From contig JALLBK010000247.1 in NCBI GenBank assembly GCA_036940085.1, positions 1-28,917 on the forward strand: 28,917 nucleotides of DNA, in the 5' to 3' direction. The stretch comes from Discostella pseudostelligera. Lineage: Eukaryota > Bacillariophyta > Thalassiosirophyceae > Thalassiosirales > Thalassiosiraceae. Under the pieces are notes generated by a model. The model was given only the letters and a program-made list of their open reading frames with translations. It was not told where the DNA came from and did not search any database. Of this stretch, positions 1-9,332 are shown one piece after another. Each line of letters begins with the position of its first letter. The first letter of the stretch is position 1. A program made the position numbers and the translations under genes.

Positions 1-253
1 TCATCTTGTCACCGACATCTTATCGAAAATCGAAAAAAAATAGTGTTGAGAGGACCGGCCTAAGATATTTTAAAAAGTCGCTTCATGACATTTTGTAAAG
101 CAAAATACGATTTCCCTATTCTCTTTCAAATTTGAATTCGAGATCTTTGTGTCTGTCATTGCTCGCGGTCATTGCTCTTGTTGTTGCCCCAACAAAGCCA
201 AAAGCAAACCAGCCCAACGGAACGGAGACGAAGGCAACAAAATTATCACCACC

Positions 254-1299
254 ATGAGCGACAACAAACTCCGCTGCGTCCTAGTCTACCGCCTCCAACG
301 GACCAAGACCACCTCCGCCGACTCCTCCTCTGGAGGTGGCGGTGTCGATGGCATTGCTTTGACCAATCTTTCGCCCGGCCCAGTAACACTCCTTGCCAAA
401 TACGATCATGCGTCAGAATACGAATCTCACGAGGGCAGTGCCGCCGGTGGGCTGTATGGCGATCGTGAGAAGAATTATGCCGATGCCGTGGCCATGGTTA
501 TTAGTGGCGATCCACCCCGTGGAATAACGGAAGAGAATACGATTGGTGGATTTAAGATTGTGCAGAGTGATATGCATCAGGTCATTTATGGGGCAGATTC
601 GCGTGGATTGTGTGAGTTCGATTTTGCTTGAATTGAATTGCCTGCCAATTATTTATTGAATCAGTTTTGAATGATTTTGCATTTCATTCCATCCTTCATT
701 TACGCTACTAAAACAAATGCTGACTTTCTTTCATGAACAACACAGGCCTCGCCGTCGTTACTGGCCTAAAATACCCCTCGCGCACCGCCATCCAAATGTT
801 ATCCCAGCTGTACCCCCCCTACATGGAACAATTCAGCCTTCAATACAAGGCTGCAACCACCAACGCTCTATCCAAAAAATCCAAACCTCTTCTATCGGAA
901 TACTGCAATAAGTACGATGATGCCACCAAGGTCGACAAGGCCTCCATGCTCCACAGCAAAGTCGAAGAAGTGAAGGTGACCATGCAAGACAACATCGCGG
1001 CCATGTTACGCAATACCGAACAAGCCGAAAGTCTCGCGGAACGTTCCAATCAGTTGAATGAGCAGGCCACTGTCTTCCAGAAGAAGAGTAAGGATTTACG
1101 AAAACAGATGAGATGTAAGAATATCAAAACAACGGTGATTTTGGTTTCGATTGTGGTGGGAATATTGATCATTGTTTTGGTGCCGTTGATTGTTCGGGCG
1201 AGGAATGCGGTGAAAGGAAATAGGATGTTGAGAGGTGGAGGAGAAATTGACGGAGAATGGGATGCTGACGAAGCATTATTTTTGGAGGAGGGTCCTTGA
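254..1299 (+). CDS. Longin-domain R-SNARE (VAMP7-like synaptobrevin)
   Basis: Membrane-fusion SNARE of the endomembrane system. Inferred exons are 254-611 and 746-1299, with a 134-nt intron (GTGAGT donor, ACAG acceptor). Splicing restores the frame across the end of the longin domain, giving RGLC-LAVVTG and a 303-aa product. Order: longin domain about residues 1-150, with a Ser/Gly-rich loop near 20-30; SNARE helix about 190-250 beginning KVEEVKVTMQDNI; one transmembrane segment (TTVILVSIVVGILIIVLVPL); then an unusual acidic tail of about 30 residues. The ATG at 254 was chosen because it has an ACCATG context and opens directly on a longin-like MSDNKLRCVLVYR; the open frame upstream of it has no ATG. 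By ungapped alignment to VAMP7 the zero-layer Arg position is Asn209, with an Arg at 208. Targeting (endosome/vacuole or plasma membrane) cannot be told from sequence. Confidence 0.9.
612..745 (+). other. Intron of the longin SNARE gene
   Basis: Inferred phase-1 intron with GTGAGT donor and ACAG acceptor. Reading through it gives a stop at 629-631, soon after the longin domain and before the SNARE helix, so it must be removed to make a complete R-SNARE. Confidence 0.85.
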
Positions 1300-1626
1300 G
1301 GAGTGAACGGTGAATTAACCATGGACAGAGTGGTGTAATACAAGCAAATGGGCGGGGATAATATATTGTCCACCGATAGGATCCAGCTTTCCTCTACATC
1401 ATCTCTGTTGAGTATATGCTCTTGGGGGGTATCTAATTGTCTACCCAAGCAGAACGAACAAATTGCGCTCATGGGGGAGAGATTGTGTGACAGAGTCTTG
1501 TCTTGGCGAGTCGATTGAACAAATTTTACCAATTGTTTCATCCTCTCGCCCGTTATTGTGTTTAGTTTGTGAATTGATGTATGCATCCTTTCTCCTTCGA
1601 TGTAGTTGCCCAATAACCTATTGATT

Positions 1627-1667
1627 CAGAGCGGGTAGGGCAATGTGTGACACTCATCCCCGCTCTG
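1627..1667. repeat. Inverted repeat with nested palindrome
   Basis: CAGAGCGGG and CCCGCTCTG form a perfect 9-bp inverted repeat around a 23-nt loop. The loop contains the small palindrome GTGTGACAC. It lies about 200 bp before the E-box/E2F units. It could be a 3'-end hairpin of the SNARE transcript or part of the next promoter; the role is unknown. Confidence 0.4.
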
Positions 1668-1868
1668 CAGTCGGTGGAGCTGCGACCTGTCTCACCCATC
1701 CGACCGCTCCGACTTGAAACCTGTTGAAGTGGATGTTGATCTCCGCCCCCATGATGTATGACGATGATAATATTCATATGAGCCAATCCCTGTCGCAGTT
1801 GTATCGTAATGAGGTGGATGGCAGGCAGCATGGAAGTGGAAGAAGAAGAATATGACGGTCTTCCACTT

Positions 1869-1981
1869 CACGTGGCAAATATTTGGCGGGAGACATCTCC
1901 ACGTGGCCGCTGAGATTTGGCGGGAGATAGGTAGGAGTATTTGGACCATGAAAACTTCCACATGGCTAAAATTTGGCGGGA
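1869..1981 (+). promoter_or_regulatory. Three tandem E-box + E2F-like units
   Basis: Seen directly: CACGTG (1869) then TTTGGCGGGA (1882-1891); CCACGTGG (1899-1906) then TTTGGCGGGA (1916-1925); CCACATGG (1958-1965) then TTTGGCGGGA (1972-1981). All have the same order and orientation. TTTGGCGGGA is the reverse complement of TCCCGCCAAA, close to the E2F/DP consensus; CACGTG is the bHLH/bZIP core. The array lies about 0.5 kb before the phosphodiesterase start, so control of that gene is the simplest inference. Confidence 0.6.
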
Positions 1982-2471
1982 GACAGAATGTTCTCGTGTC
2001 ACGAAGGTCGCTGAGAGAGTCGCTGAGATAAGTAGATAACTTCAACGCGCTCAAATCGGTATTTGTTCCACTTTCATTGAAGTTGATCATTTCAGCTTTC
2101 AATCAGACTCCGGTTGGTAAATCCTGTTGGTAGTTCAACTTTGATTTTTAGTTAAGCTCAAACCCTCCATAGAAGGCTACAGAAGGGTTTTTTATATTTT
2201 TTTGCTCAATCTTTTGGCAACGCTGTGCGTGGCTGGCAAGCAGCCGAACGGTGAAGGTTGTGGAGTCGATGTGGATGCATGATGGGAGGCTAGAAAGACA
2301 AAGAAGAGAAGGGGAAGGGAAGTCAGCAGAGCAACAATCATCGAGTGCATCAAAGGAAGGAGTGAACGACGTGGTTTCAACCGTCGATTTTTCTATCATT
2401 CCCGGGGCGGGTTGAATGAGGAATGAAAGAGAGTAGAATGAGAATGGGCTTGGCATTCCATTGCATTCATC

Positions 2472-5372
2472 ATGGACAATAGCGGCAATACCAATTGCAA
2501 TGGCGCATGCCGCCGCAACGACATGGCGTACGGCGGCGACGATGACGACAGCGGCGATGACCAGAGCCAACCTCAGATTCAATTATGGCAACCATGGCCG
2601 GCCGAGGCGTTATCCATGGCCAAAATCGCATTGAAATTGACACAGCAGGAGTGGAGTCAGACTGGGCTGGGCCTCACCCGCTTGAAAACTACTGCAGAAA
2701 CGACACCGACGTCATCATCGCCATCATCAAATAGAGTAAGTACTGGTACTGAGGCATCATCAACAACAGCAACAATTGCAGGGGAACGGGGAGGAGTCGA
2801 CGACAATTGCAGAGATGATGATGAGAACACATTGAACACGATTGTTGATCGCATAGTCGCATTATTGCTAATTCGGATCGTTGCATTAGTTGCGTCTCGA
2901 TTGGGAAATGGCAGACGTAGTCTTGATGGCAATGAGCACAACAACATCTGCATGGGAAATAGTAGTACTTGCAGAGGAAAAAGACGGGAGAAGATATATT
3001 CAGATTACAGTACCACCACAATCTGCAAGACGGCGCTGCATTCATCATCGGATAATAATTTGGAACAGGATGGGAGTGGCGAATGCAACAATAGCTGCAA
3101 CAAGACTTGTCCTTTCCATTGTTGTCATCGAAACAACAATATCAACACCTTCCCCTCCCAAATCACACCCATAGTAATCAACCAACTGCAGCAGTACGTC
3201 ACGGTAATATGTCGGCAGTATCCCCCAGCCAAAGATGTTCCCTACCATAACGTCGAACATGCATACCACGTATTTATCAGCGCTAGTAAGCTCTTGGATT
3301 TGTTGCTGTTTGAAGAGGAACATACCACCATTACAAGTGTAAGGACGAAGACAATGGCGCCATCTCGTCCTTCAGATAATACTGATTCTAATCCTCTTCG
3401 GCGCCGTCTGACATACGGCCTCAAGTCCAACCCGCTCGCGCATCTCGCGTACCTCTTCTCGGCACTTGTCCATGATGTCGACCACAAGGGCATATCTAAT
3501 CGACAACTGGTATTGGAACAGGATGACTTGGCTATATTGTACAATGATCAGAGTGTTTTAGAGCAACGGAGCTTGGCTGTGGCGTTCACAACGTTGAAGG
3601 GTGCGGAGTATGATATGCTGCGTGAGGAATTGTTCCCTGCCAGGGATAGGCATGCTGCTTCGACATCGCCAACAACACCTCCAATTACCAACATGGGTCG
3701 CAAAACAACGACAACAGCAGCAATAGCAGGACAAAGGTCACTAGCATCACGAGGAGCAGGGAGTGCATCGTTGGGGAAAAATGAAGAATTTCTCAACTTT
3801 CGCAAGCTCGTTATCGACCTCGTTTTAGTTACCGATATTGCCAGTCCGGAGCGAACGCAAATTGCAAAGAGCAAGTGGAAGGAGGCGTTTGGAGATGTTG
3901 TCGTTGCGGAGAAGTTGAGGAAGAGGGAGAGTGCTTCAACAGCTGCTGCTACCGCCGCTGCTCATACTACCGGTCGATCCAGTGAAATTACGAAATCCTC
4001 CACTGCGTCCCCATGCGGAAGTGGTGCCGATGGCAAAGGTTTAGTAACGGCAGCATCAGCACCAGGAGTAATTCATTTGAACGACGTCGTTTCAAGGTTA
4101 GAATCCCAAACTTCTCCCAGGCGATATGGGAGCGATAGTACTGACCAAAATGATAGTCGTCGGCACTCATCCTGTTCGGATCGTCAAAAGAACGGTATCA
4201 TCTATCCAGATGAGCATCAATGTCAACAACCAAAATTCGTTCCTTCCACGGACTTCGGTAACAAAGATCCACAACATGTTCCCAACATGTCCGACAACGT
4301 AAACTTTTATCTCGGCGAATCCATATCATCCTCTACCTCGTCGCCATCATTATTCACCATCCAGTCTAACGAGGAAGATGACTTTGATGCTTCTGCCGTT
4401 TCACGAACCAAGATGAATTTCTACTTGAATGAAGTACCTTCGTCGTCTCGCTCATTTGATTCGATGGAGAATTTGTTGGATGCAGCTGCTAATTATATTC
4501 TGGGTGGCTCCGATGGCGAAAAAGAAGGAAGGAAAATTACGATGAATGAAAATTGTAGTGATAAGGAGGGCAGCAGAGAATTGGTCAAGCGCTCATCGTA
4601 TCAATCGTATCAGCATAAAAAGTACGACGGCGACAGCGACGACGACGACGATCCTGATCTCGACCGTGCAGGCAATTCATTACGTTGGAGTACCGGTGAC
4701 TTATCTCATAGCGATGACCACCACCATCACCAAAATCGACGTGTGTGTCCTCCTCCGTTGGGACTTAGCCAATCTGTTAAAACATCGCATGAAATGAGAT
4801 ACGTGCCTCGCCGACTGCACAAGTTGGGCGTACGACGTGCGCTGGACCTTGCTGGGTCGATGATCACCGATTACAATTATAATGCAATATGGTCGTCGAG
4901 GGGCGGGAGCTCCTCCGAGCTGCGCGAATTGAATCCTCATCATCAGGAGGCGGAGGATATCAGAAACGAAGAAGATGATTTCGACCCTGAAGATGATGTG
5001 GATGAGTTCAAGGCCACGGTTGTTTTGGAACAAATGATGCACGCCGCCGATGTTGCGGCATTGTTTCAAGATTGGGAAAATGTTGTAGAGTGGTCAACAC
5101 GGCTGTATCGGGAATTGAATAATGGGTATTTATCCAATCGAGGCGATGATCCGAGCTTGGAGTGGTATGACAATCAGATTAAATTCTTTGATTTCTACAT
5201 CTTGCCATTGGCGAAGAATTTAGCCGTTATGGGTGTGTTTGATGAAGTTATGGGAGAACGGGTCATCCACGGCGTCAAGAGTAACATGGCACGCTGGATT
5301 AGGGATGGGAGGAAGGCTGCACAGAAAATGAAGGAGGATGAGGAGGAACGTGTGAGACTGAAAGAGAAATAG
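2472..5372 (+). CDS. 3',5'-cyclic nucleotide phosphodiesterase (class I)
   Basis: Hydrolyses cAMP and/or cGMP to the 5' nucleotide; substrate preference is not readable here. Single exon, 966 aa. The catalytic signature is split but complete: HNVEHAYH (acid His259, metal His263), HDVDHKGISN (metal His334 and Asp335), LVLVTDIA (Asp455), MMHAADVA (His857, metal Asp860), and QIKFFDFYILPL with the invariant purine-binding Gln902. Residues 1-240 are polar and low-complexity, with one hydrophobic stretch (IVALLLIRIVALVASRL, about 125-142) that may be a membrane segment. Between Asp455 and His857 lie about 400 Ser/Asp-rich residues, where family members usually have a few tens. No GAF or other known regulatory domain was seen. 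The ATG at 2472 is the first of the frame. The E-box/E2F array upstream suggests cell-cycle or light-linked control (inference). Confidence 0.92.
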   Translation: MDNSGNTNCNGACRRNDMAYGGDDDDSGDDQSQPQIQLWQPWPAEALSMAKIALKLTQQEWSQTGLGLTRLKTTAETTPTSSSPSSNRVSTGTEASSTTATIAGERGGVDDNCRDDDENTLNTIVDRIVALLLIRIVALVASRLGNGRRSLDGNEHNNICMGNSSTCRGKRREKIYSDYSTTTICKTALHSSSDNNLEQDGSGECNNSCNKTCPFHCCHRNNNINTFPSQITPIVINQLQQYVTVICRQYPPAKDVPYHNVEHAYHVFISASKLLDLLLFEEEHTTITSVRTKTMAPSRPSDNTDSNPLRRRLTYGLKSNPLAHLAYLFSALVHDVDHKGISNRQLVLEQDDLAILYNDQSVLEQRSLAVAFTTLKGAEYDMLREELFPARDRHAASTSPTTPPITNMGRKTTTTAAIAGQRSLASRGAGSASLGKNEEFLNFRKLVIDLVLVTDIASPERTQIAKSKWKEAFGDVVVAEKLRKRESASTAAATAAAHTTGRSSEITKSSTASPCGSGADGKGLVTAASAPGVIHLNDVVSRLESQTSPRRYGSDSTDQNDSRRHSSCSDRQKNGIIYPDEHQCQQPKFVPSTDFGNKDPQHVPNMSDNVNFYLGESISSSTSSPSLFTIQSNEEDDFDASAVSRTKMNFYLNEVPSSSRSFDSMENLLDAAANYILGGSDGEKEGRKITMNENCSDKEGSRELVKRSSYQSYQHKKYDGDSDDDDDPDLDRAGNSLRWSTGDLSHSDDHHHHQNRRVCPPPLGLSQSVKTSHEMRYVPRRLHKLGVRRALDLAGSMITDYNYNAIWSSRGGSSSELRELNPHHQEAEDIRNEEDDFDPEDDVDEFKATVVLEQMMHAADVAALFQDWENVVEWSTRLYRELNNGYLSNRGDDPSLEWYDNQIKFFDFYILPLAKNLAVMGVFDEVMGERVIHGVKSNMARWIRDGRKAAQKMKEDEEERVRLKEK

Positions 5373-5945
5373 ATCACTTCAGACACTGTTTTGTTCAAGT
5401 GTATTGAATAGTCTTCGTGTCATGTAATCCCAAAGTGTAGGAAATATTTAAGTCTATGAGTATTGAGTTGCTTATCCCATGCCTCTCGATCCTTCATTAC
5501 CATTCATCTCCGTCCGTCAACAACAACATCTTCCTCCTCGCTCCATTGAGTCTCCACGAGGCTGCCACGTAGAAGTGCTATCGAGTCGAGTCGGTAATTT
5601 CCCGCCAAATGATTGTCACGTGGAAGTGTAATCGAGTCGACAAATCCGCCAAGCACTGCCACATGGAAGTGTGATCGGTTCGAGTCGAGTCGGCGATTTC
5701 CCGCCAATTTACTGCCACGTGGAAGTTTCGTGGCTTGGGTGGCGCGGCAGGCCGGCAGCGATGCGATATGGTACTCGATGCCGATGCCCACAAAAATCAA
5801 AAGCGACGACGACCGCAAGTCGTTTCGCTATTCATTTTTATCTTCGGCTCTACCGTCAAACTCGTTCATCGTCGTAGTAGTAGTCATCGTCGTCGATCGG
5901 TTGCTCGAGGGAAAAGAAGAGAGGGAGATAGAGACACTCGTATCA
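5373..5945. other. Intergenic region and 5' UTR before LSM4
   Basis: No supported gene. The first part is the 3' flank of the phosphodiesterase. The middle carries a tandem E-box/E2F array (5565-5722). The last part (about 5810-5945), rich in GTCGT, is probably the LSM4 promoter core and 5' UTR. Short frames here translate the tandem repeat and are not credible proteins. Confidence 0.65.
5565..5722. promoter_or_regulatory. Tandem E2F/E-box array upstream of LSM4
   Basis: Seen directly: E-box-like sites at 5565 (CCACGTAG), 5617 (CACGTGG), 5659 (CCACATGG) and 5715 (CCACGTGG), spaced 43-56 bp apart and each followed by GAAGT. E2F-like sites TTTCCCGCCAAA (5598-5609), a decayed ATCCGCCAA (about 5644), and TTTCCCGCCAA (5697-5707) alternate with them. 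Between units runs ATCGAGTCGAGTCGG or a shortened form. The same words occur near 13300 and 19190. It is likely a promoter array for LSM4. Confidence 0.6.
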
Positions 5946-6798
5946 ATGGTAAGCTTTCATAGGCAAATTTTTCGTCGGCAGATTTGGGTGTAATTGCGTC
6001 GGCGCCGGCGGTGGTAGGACGGTGTCGGTGTCGGCGTCGTGTGTTGTTTCAATGCCGATCTTATTATTGCACTACCACCGCCACCCCCACCCTTCAGTTT
6101 CGTTGACGTCCTCTCATTTGACCATGATTATGGATAGGTTTAGGCTGGGGGTGAACGCAACTCTTTTTCTCAATGACGTTCTTTTCGTGACATTCACGTC
6201 GCTGCCTCATATCATCTCATTTTATTTCTGGTTTTTATCCATTGTCCAATCTTCGTTGTTCTTTGAACACAACGTGGCCTCATTTATTGCGCGCACACAC
6301 ATATATATATATATATCAAACGCACATAAAATTCATCAACAGTTGCCACTCTCCCTCTTAAAGGCATCCACCAGCCTTCCCCTCCTCGTGGAATTAAAGT
6401 CCGGCACCACCTACAATGGACGTCTTCAATCATGCGACACGTACATGAATATCAATTTGCGGGAGGTGGTATGTACTTCTAAAGATGGGGATAGATTTTG
6501 GAAATTGAATGAGTGTTACATCCGGGGAAGCAGTATTAAGTACTTACGATTGCCCGAGGAGGCGGTGGAGAGGGTAGTCGAGGAAGAGGGCGGACGACAG
6601 TGGCATGGTAGTTCGGCTATTGGACGTGGTGGTAGTGGAAGGGGAGGAAGAGAAGGAGGAGGTAGAGGAAGGGGAGGTAGAGGAGGAGCAGGTGGTGGGG
6701 GAAGGGGGGGACGAGGCAGTGGCGGTGGACGAATGGGCGGTAGAGGAGGTCGGGGAGGTGGACGAGATAACGGTGGTGGGAGAGGGAGAAGATCGTAG
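5946..6798 (+). CDS. LSM4: U6 snRNA-associated Sm-like protein LSm4
   Basis: Subunit of the Lsm2-8 ring (U6 snRNA 3' end, nucleus) and the Lsm1-7 ring (mRNA decapping, cytoplasm). Inferred exons: 5946-5948, which is only the ATG, and 6343-6798, with GTAAGC donor and CAG acceptor. Splicing gives M-LPLSLLKA, exactly the family's usual N-terminus, in a 152-aa protein. The Sm fold spans about residues 2-78, with Sm1 ([25 protein letters not shown]) and Sm2 ([14 protein letters not shown]). Residues 95-152 are an RGG/GRG-rich tail typical of LSm4 and a target for arginine methylation in other species. Downstream it converges on the choline-transporter-like gene with 163 bp between stops. The continuous open frame running back through the intron is a by-product. 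Confidence 0.94.
5949..6342 (+). other. LSM4: LSM4 intron directly after the start codon
   Basis: Inferred 394-nt intron, the longest in the window (others are 76-184 nt). It begins at the base after ATG and ends TTCATCAACAG. It is T-rich and carries a CA/TA microsatellite near its 3' end. I looked for box C/D or tRNA-like features and saw none convincing. Confidence 0.85.
6292..6316. repeat. (CA)n(TA)n microsatellite in LSM4 intron
   Basis: CGCACACAC followed by eight AT units, ending 26 nt before the intron acceptor, where it could vary in length between strains. Confidence 0.9.
6605..6796 (+). repeat. GGA/GGT-rich repeat encoding the LSm4 RGG tail
   Basis: Imperfect purine-rich tandem repeats (GGAGGTAGAGGA-like) encode the RGG/GRG tail. 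The strong purine bias makes long spurious Glu/Val-rich and Pro-rich frames on both strands; these are shadows. Confidence 0.8.
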
Positions 6799-6961
6799 GA
6801 ATTTAGCACATACCTCGTGCGATGCATCAATTTCTACTCAATCTACGGTTATCTATCGATTACAAAAGGAGACCTAATGCAAAACACCCTACGCTTAACA
6901 ATATTACATATCTTTCGCCGAATATTCACTACGCATCCTGATTCACAACAAAAAAGTTTTT

Positions 6962-9332
6962 TTACACGATGGATTGTGTTGTCATTTCATTTCCTTTCAA
7001 CGTATCCAAGAAGCTCCCCTTGCTGCGATCTCTGAGAAGATTTGTGACACTCAACTTCCCGGCCTTACCCTTACTCTCATTTTTGGGTTCGTTGTTACTC
7101 CTATCTTCTGAATCATAGATTTCCCAAGCTTCCTCCATCCTCCTGCCTAGTTCGGGATGAGTGGCTTTGAACTCGGCGGGACTTTCAGCAAAGCATACAA
7201 TGAGTGTTCTCATGGTTGCAGTAATGACACTTAATATGATGGATGAATATAGGAATCCAACCAAAAATCCAACACTGTTCATGAAGAGTAAACAACGTTT
7301 CAGGTCAGTGGAGAACAAGAATACCAAAACAATGCGAATCAAACTGAAACGTACATAAATCCATCCAAGGCCGGGTTGGGCATGCCCGCCTTCCTCCACA
7401 ACTTATACCCAAAGGCAGCAAACATCATTCCATTTACGCCCGTTAACAGTCCAATGGTCATATTCGACATGAACAATATATTCCCCGCATACTTGTTCCG
7501 CAACATCACATCCATACCATTGTTCCTGAACAAGGTTGTGATGTTGCGTTCGGCACTCGTGTAGGAGTAACCGTACAACCCAATGTAAACAAATGTCCAT
7601 TCGTTGATATTCGTGATTTTTGAGATGCACCAAGTAATGCCATTCAAAAGCATTGGCAGGATTGGGATATGCAGAGAGGATAGGAAAGTACTAAGTCCGT
7701 GAATCATTTGATGCAAACCAAAGAATAGACTCTCAACGCAGATGGATCCGAAGGAGTAGGTTCGTGCGCGTGTTAGCGTATCCTGTTTCAAGAGTCGGTG
7801 TGTAACCACAAAGTGAGCATACTGATGCAAGGAGAATGGTGCTTCCCGATTGCATATCATGAGGCATACATGAGCAAAGAAAACCGAATACACTCACCTG
7901 TAACCCTGTGTTTAGGTCTGGAGTACTTTCTCCCAGCACAAACCATCGTCCAATTTTTCCAGCCGTGGCAACCGACACCACATTCGACAATACTTGCTGT
8001 ATCCAATAGAACGAGAAGATGAAGTAGAGTAACGTCCACGGGCCATACGTTTTGTAGGCATTAACGCATGCAATTGCAGCAATTAGGACCCAGAGGAATC
8101 CAATACCACAAACCTGAAGGGCGGCAAGGATGAGGCCCATGTTTTCACGGACGGAGCGGATGGCCACTGAAAGATTAATGGCAGTGAACTATTGTTGTGT
8201 CAGCAGAGTGAAGAAAAGCGGTGAAACAATTGGATAGCGATAGACGAAGAAGGTTAGAGAAAGACGGTGTGAGATACTCTGTCAATCATCATGAGCATCA
8301 ACCATGCTACATTCCAGCCTACTTACAGGAATCCGCTTCCAAACCATATTGGCATAAATGCTAACAATAGCAAAGGCCGCCAATCCTGCCACTAGCATGA
8401 AGAACTCGCCAATGAACAGTCCAAACACTCCTACACCCAAGCACATGCTCATGGAGAAGAATATCGTACTCTTTAAGACCGTCTGGCCATGACGCAAGAA
8501 GTAACCCACGGCAAATAGCGATATGAAAAGTCCCATAAAGTTGAGGGTAATCATGACGCCGATGAGTGGGACGTGCTTTACGCTAAGGCTGCTGTATTTG
8601 ACATAGTTGTAGTAGGTGTAGTTCTGTTTTTGGAGGAATGATTGGGTACGTGTCAAACAGAGAGGAAAGACAAATTATGATGAGAGTGAATTCATTTATA
8701 GCCGAAACAAACCAACCCACACAAGACGAAAGAGAATTGGATACCGTCTTCGTGTGTGTGCGTTGCTGTTCTCCAGGGTTCCAATTATGGTTCAAGTATC
8801 TACTTACAGGAATGAACGAATCCACAAACCACCAAATGGTTATTCCAAAATGCAACACGAAGAAAATGAAATATTTCAAGTCCTTGTATTTGGGTGCTTG
8901 GACGACTCCCTTGATTCCGTCAAATGGTACCTTTTGTGGAAGGGCTGCCTCTTTGTCGTCGTCGGTGGCGTCTGCTGCGTCTAAGTTTGTGGGTATTGTT
9001 GCATCTTGTCCTTCTTTGTCGTCTGCTGGAACTGATTCACCTCCAGTAGTAGTTGCAGTAGTAGTTTCGGGGGTAACAAGGTCGGCATCGACATATTCAC
9101 TACCATCTCCCGCTGGGTCCATCTTGTAGCCGACGGGCTGCGGCGGCTGTGAAGAAATTGATGGCTGAGTCTGCGCGCCAATCTCGCCGCCGCCCTCGGG
9201 CGGAGGGGTGTATGATGGTGACGATCTTACATCCCCAATAGTATCGTTACTGATGCTACAGTTGCCACTGTCGGCGACGGCAGCAAATTCATTAGTTTTG
9301 GTCGTCGTCGATTTGCGGCTGAAGAATCCCAT
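6962..9332 (-). CDS. Choline transporter-like protein (SLC44/CTL/PNS1 family)
   Basis: Multi-pass membrane protein of the family that carries choline or related solutes; substrate here is unproven. Inferred exons: 9332-8808, 8623-8327, 8188-7898, 7821-7355, 7274-6962. All phases agree, giving 630 aa. Residues 1-145 are a Ser/Thr/Asp-rich cytosolic leader; about ten hydrophobic segments follow. Family marks: KRIP-FTAINLSVA across the exon 2/3 junction, RARTYSFGSICVESLFFG, IGLYGYSYTSAERN, and near the C-terminus LIVCFAESPAEFK. Introns are 184, 138, 76 and 80 nt, with GTAAGT, GTAAGT, GTGAGT and GTACGT donors. The exon 4 start is the least certain junction; an AG 24 nt upstream gives the wrong phase. 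It is divergent from the purine nucleoside phosphorylase gene over a 680-bp shared region. Confidence 0.88.

Larger units (their letters stand above)
1300..2471. other. Intergenic region, SNARE to phosphodiesterase
   Basis: About 1.2 kb with no supported gene; the open frames here are short, lack recognisable domains and overlap on both strands. It holds an inverted repeat (1627-1635 with 1659-1667) and three tandem E-box plus E2F-like units (1869-1981). A purine-rich stretch runs just before the phosphodiesterase start. Confidence 0.7.

Noticed and set aside
149..253. Longer N-terminus for the SNARE starting at 149
   Set aside because: The codon at 149 is GTG and the extra residues are not longin-like; the ATG at 254 has a good context and the right domain start.
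1..253. Gene at the left edge of the window
   Set aside because: AT-rich leader of the SNARE gene with no other credible frame or RNA feature.
5504..5877. Several overlapping frames in the LSM4 upstream array
   Set aside because: They translate a tandem DNA repeat in several frames and both strands, with no domain.
6022..6342. Long open frame running into LSM4 from upstream
   Set aside because: It begins at GTG, is T-rich intron sequence, and lacks the family N-terminus; splicing from the ATG at 5946 gives the exact LSm4 start.
5949..6342. snoRNA hosted in the LSM4 intron
   Set aside because: No pair of C and D boxes or H/ACA hairpins could be supported by eye.
6516..6877. Pro-rich and Glu/Val-rich frames opposite and alongside the LSm4 tail
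   Set aside because: They are by-products of the GGA/GGT repeat encoding the RGG tail.
7403..8039. Minus-strand alternative frames across CTL exons
   Set aside because: They overlap exons whose main frame matches the SLC44 family and splices in phase.
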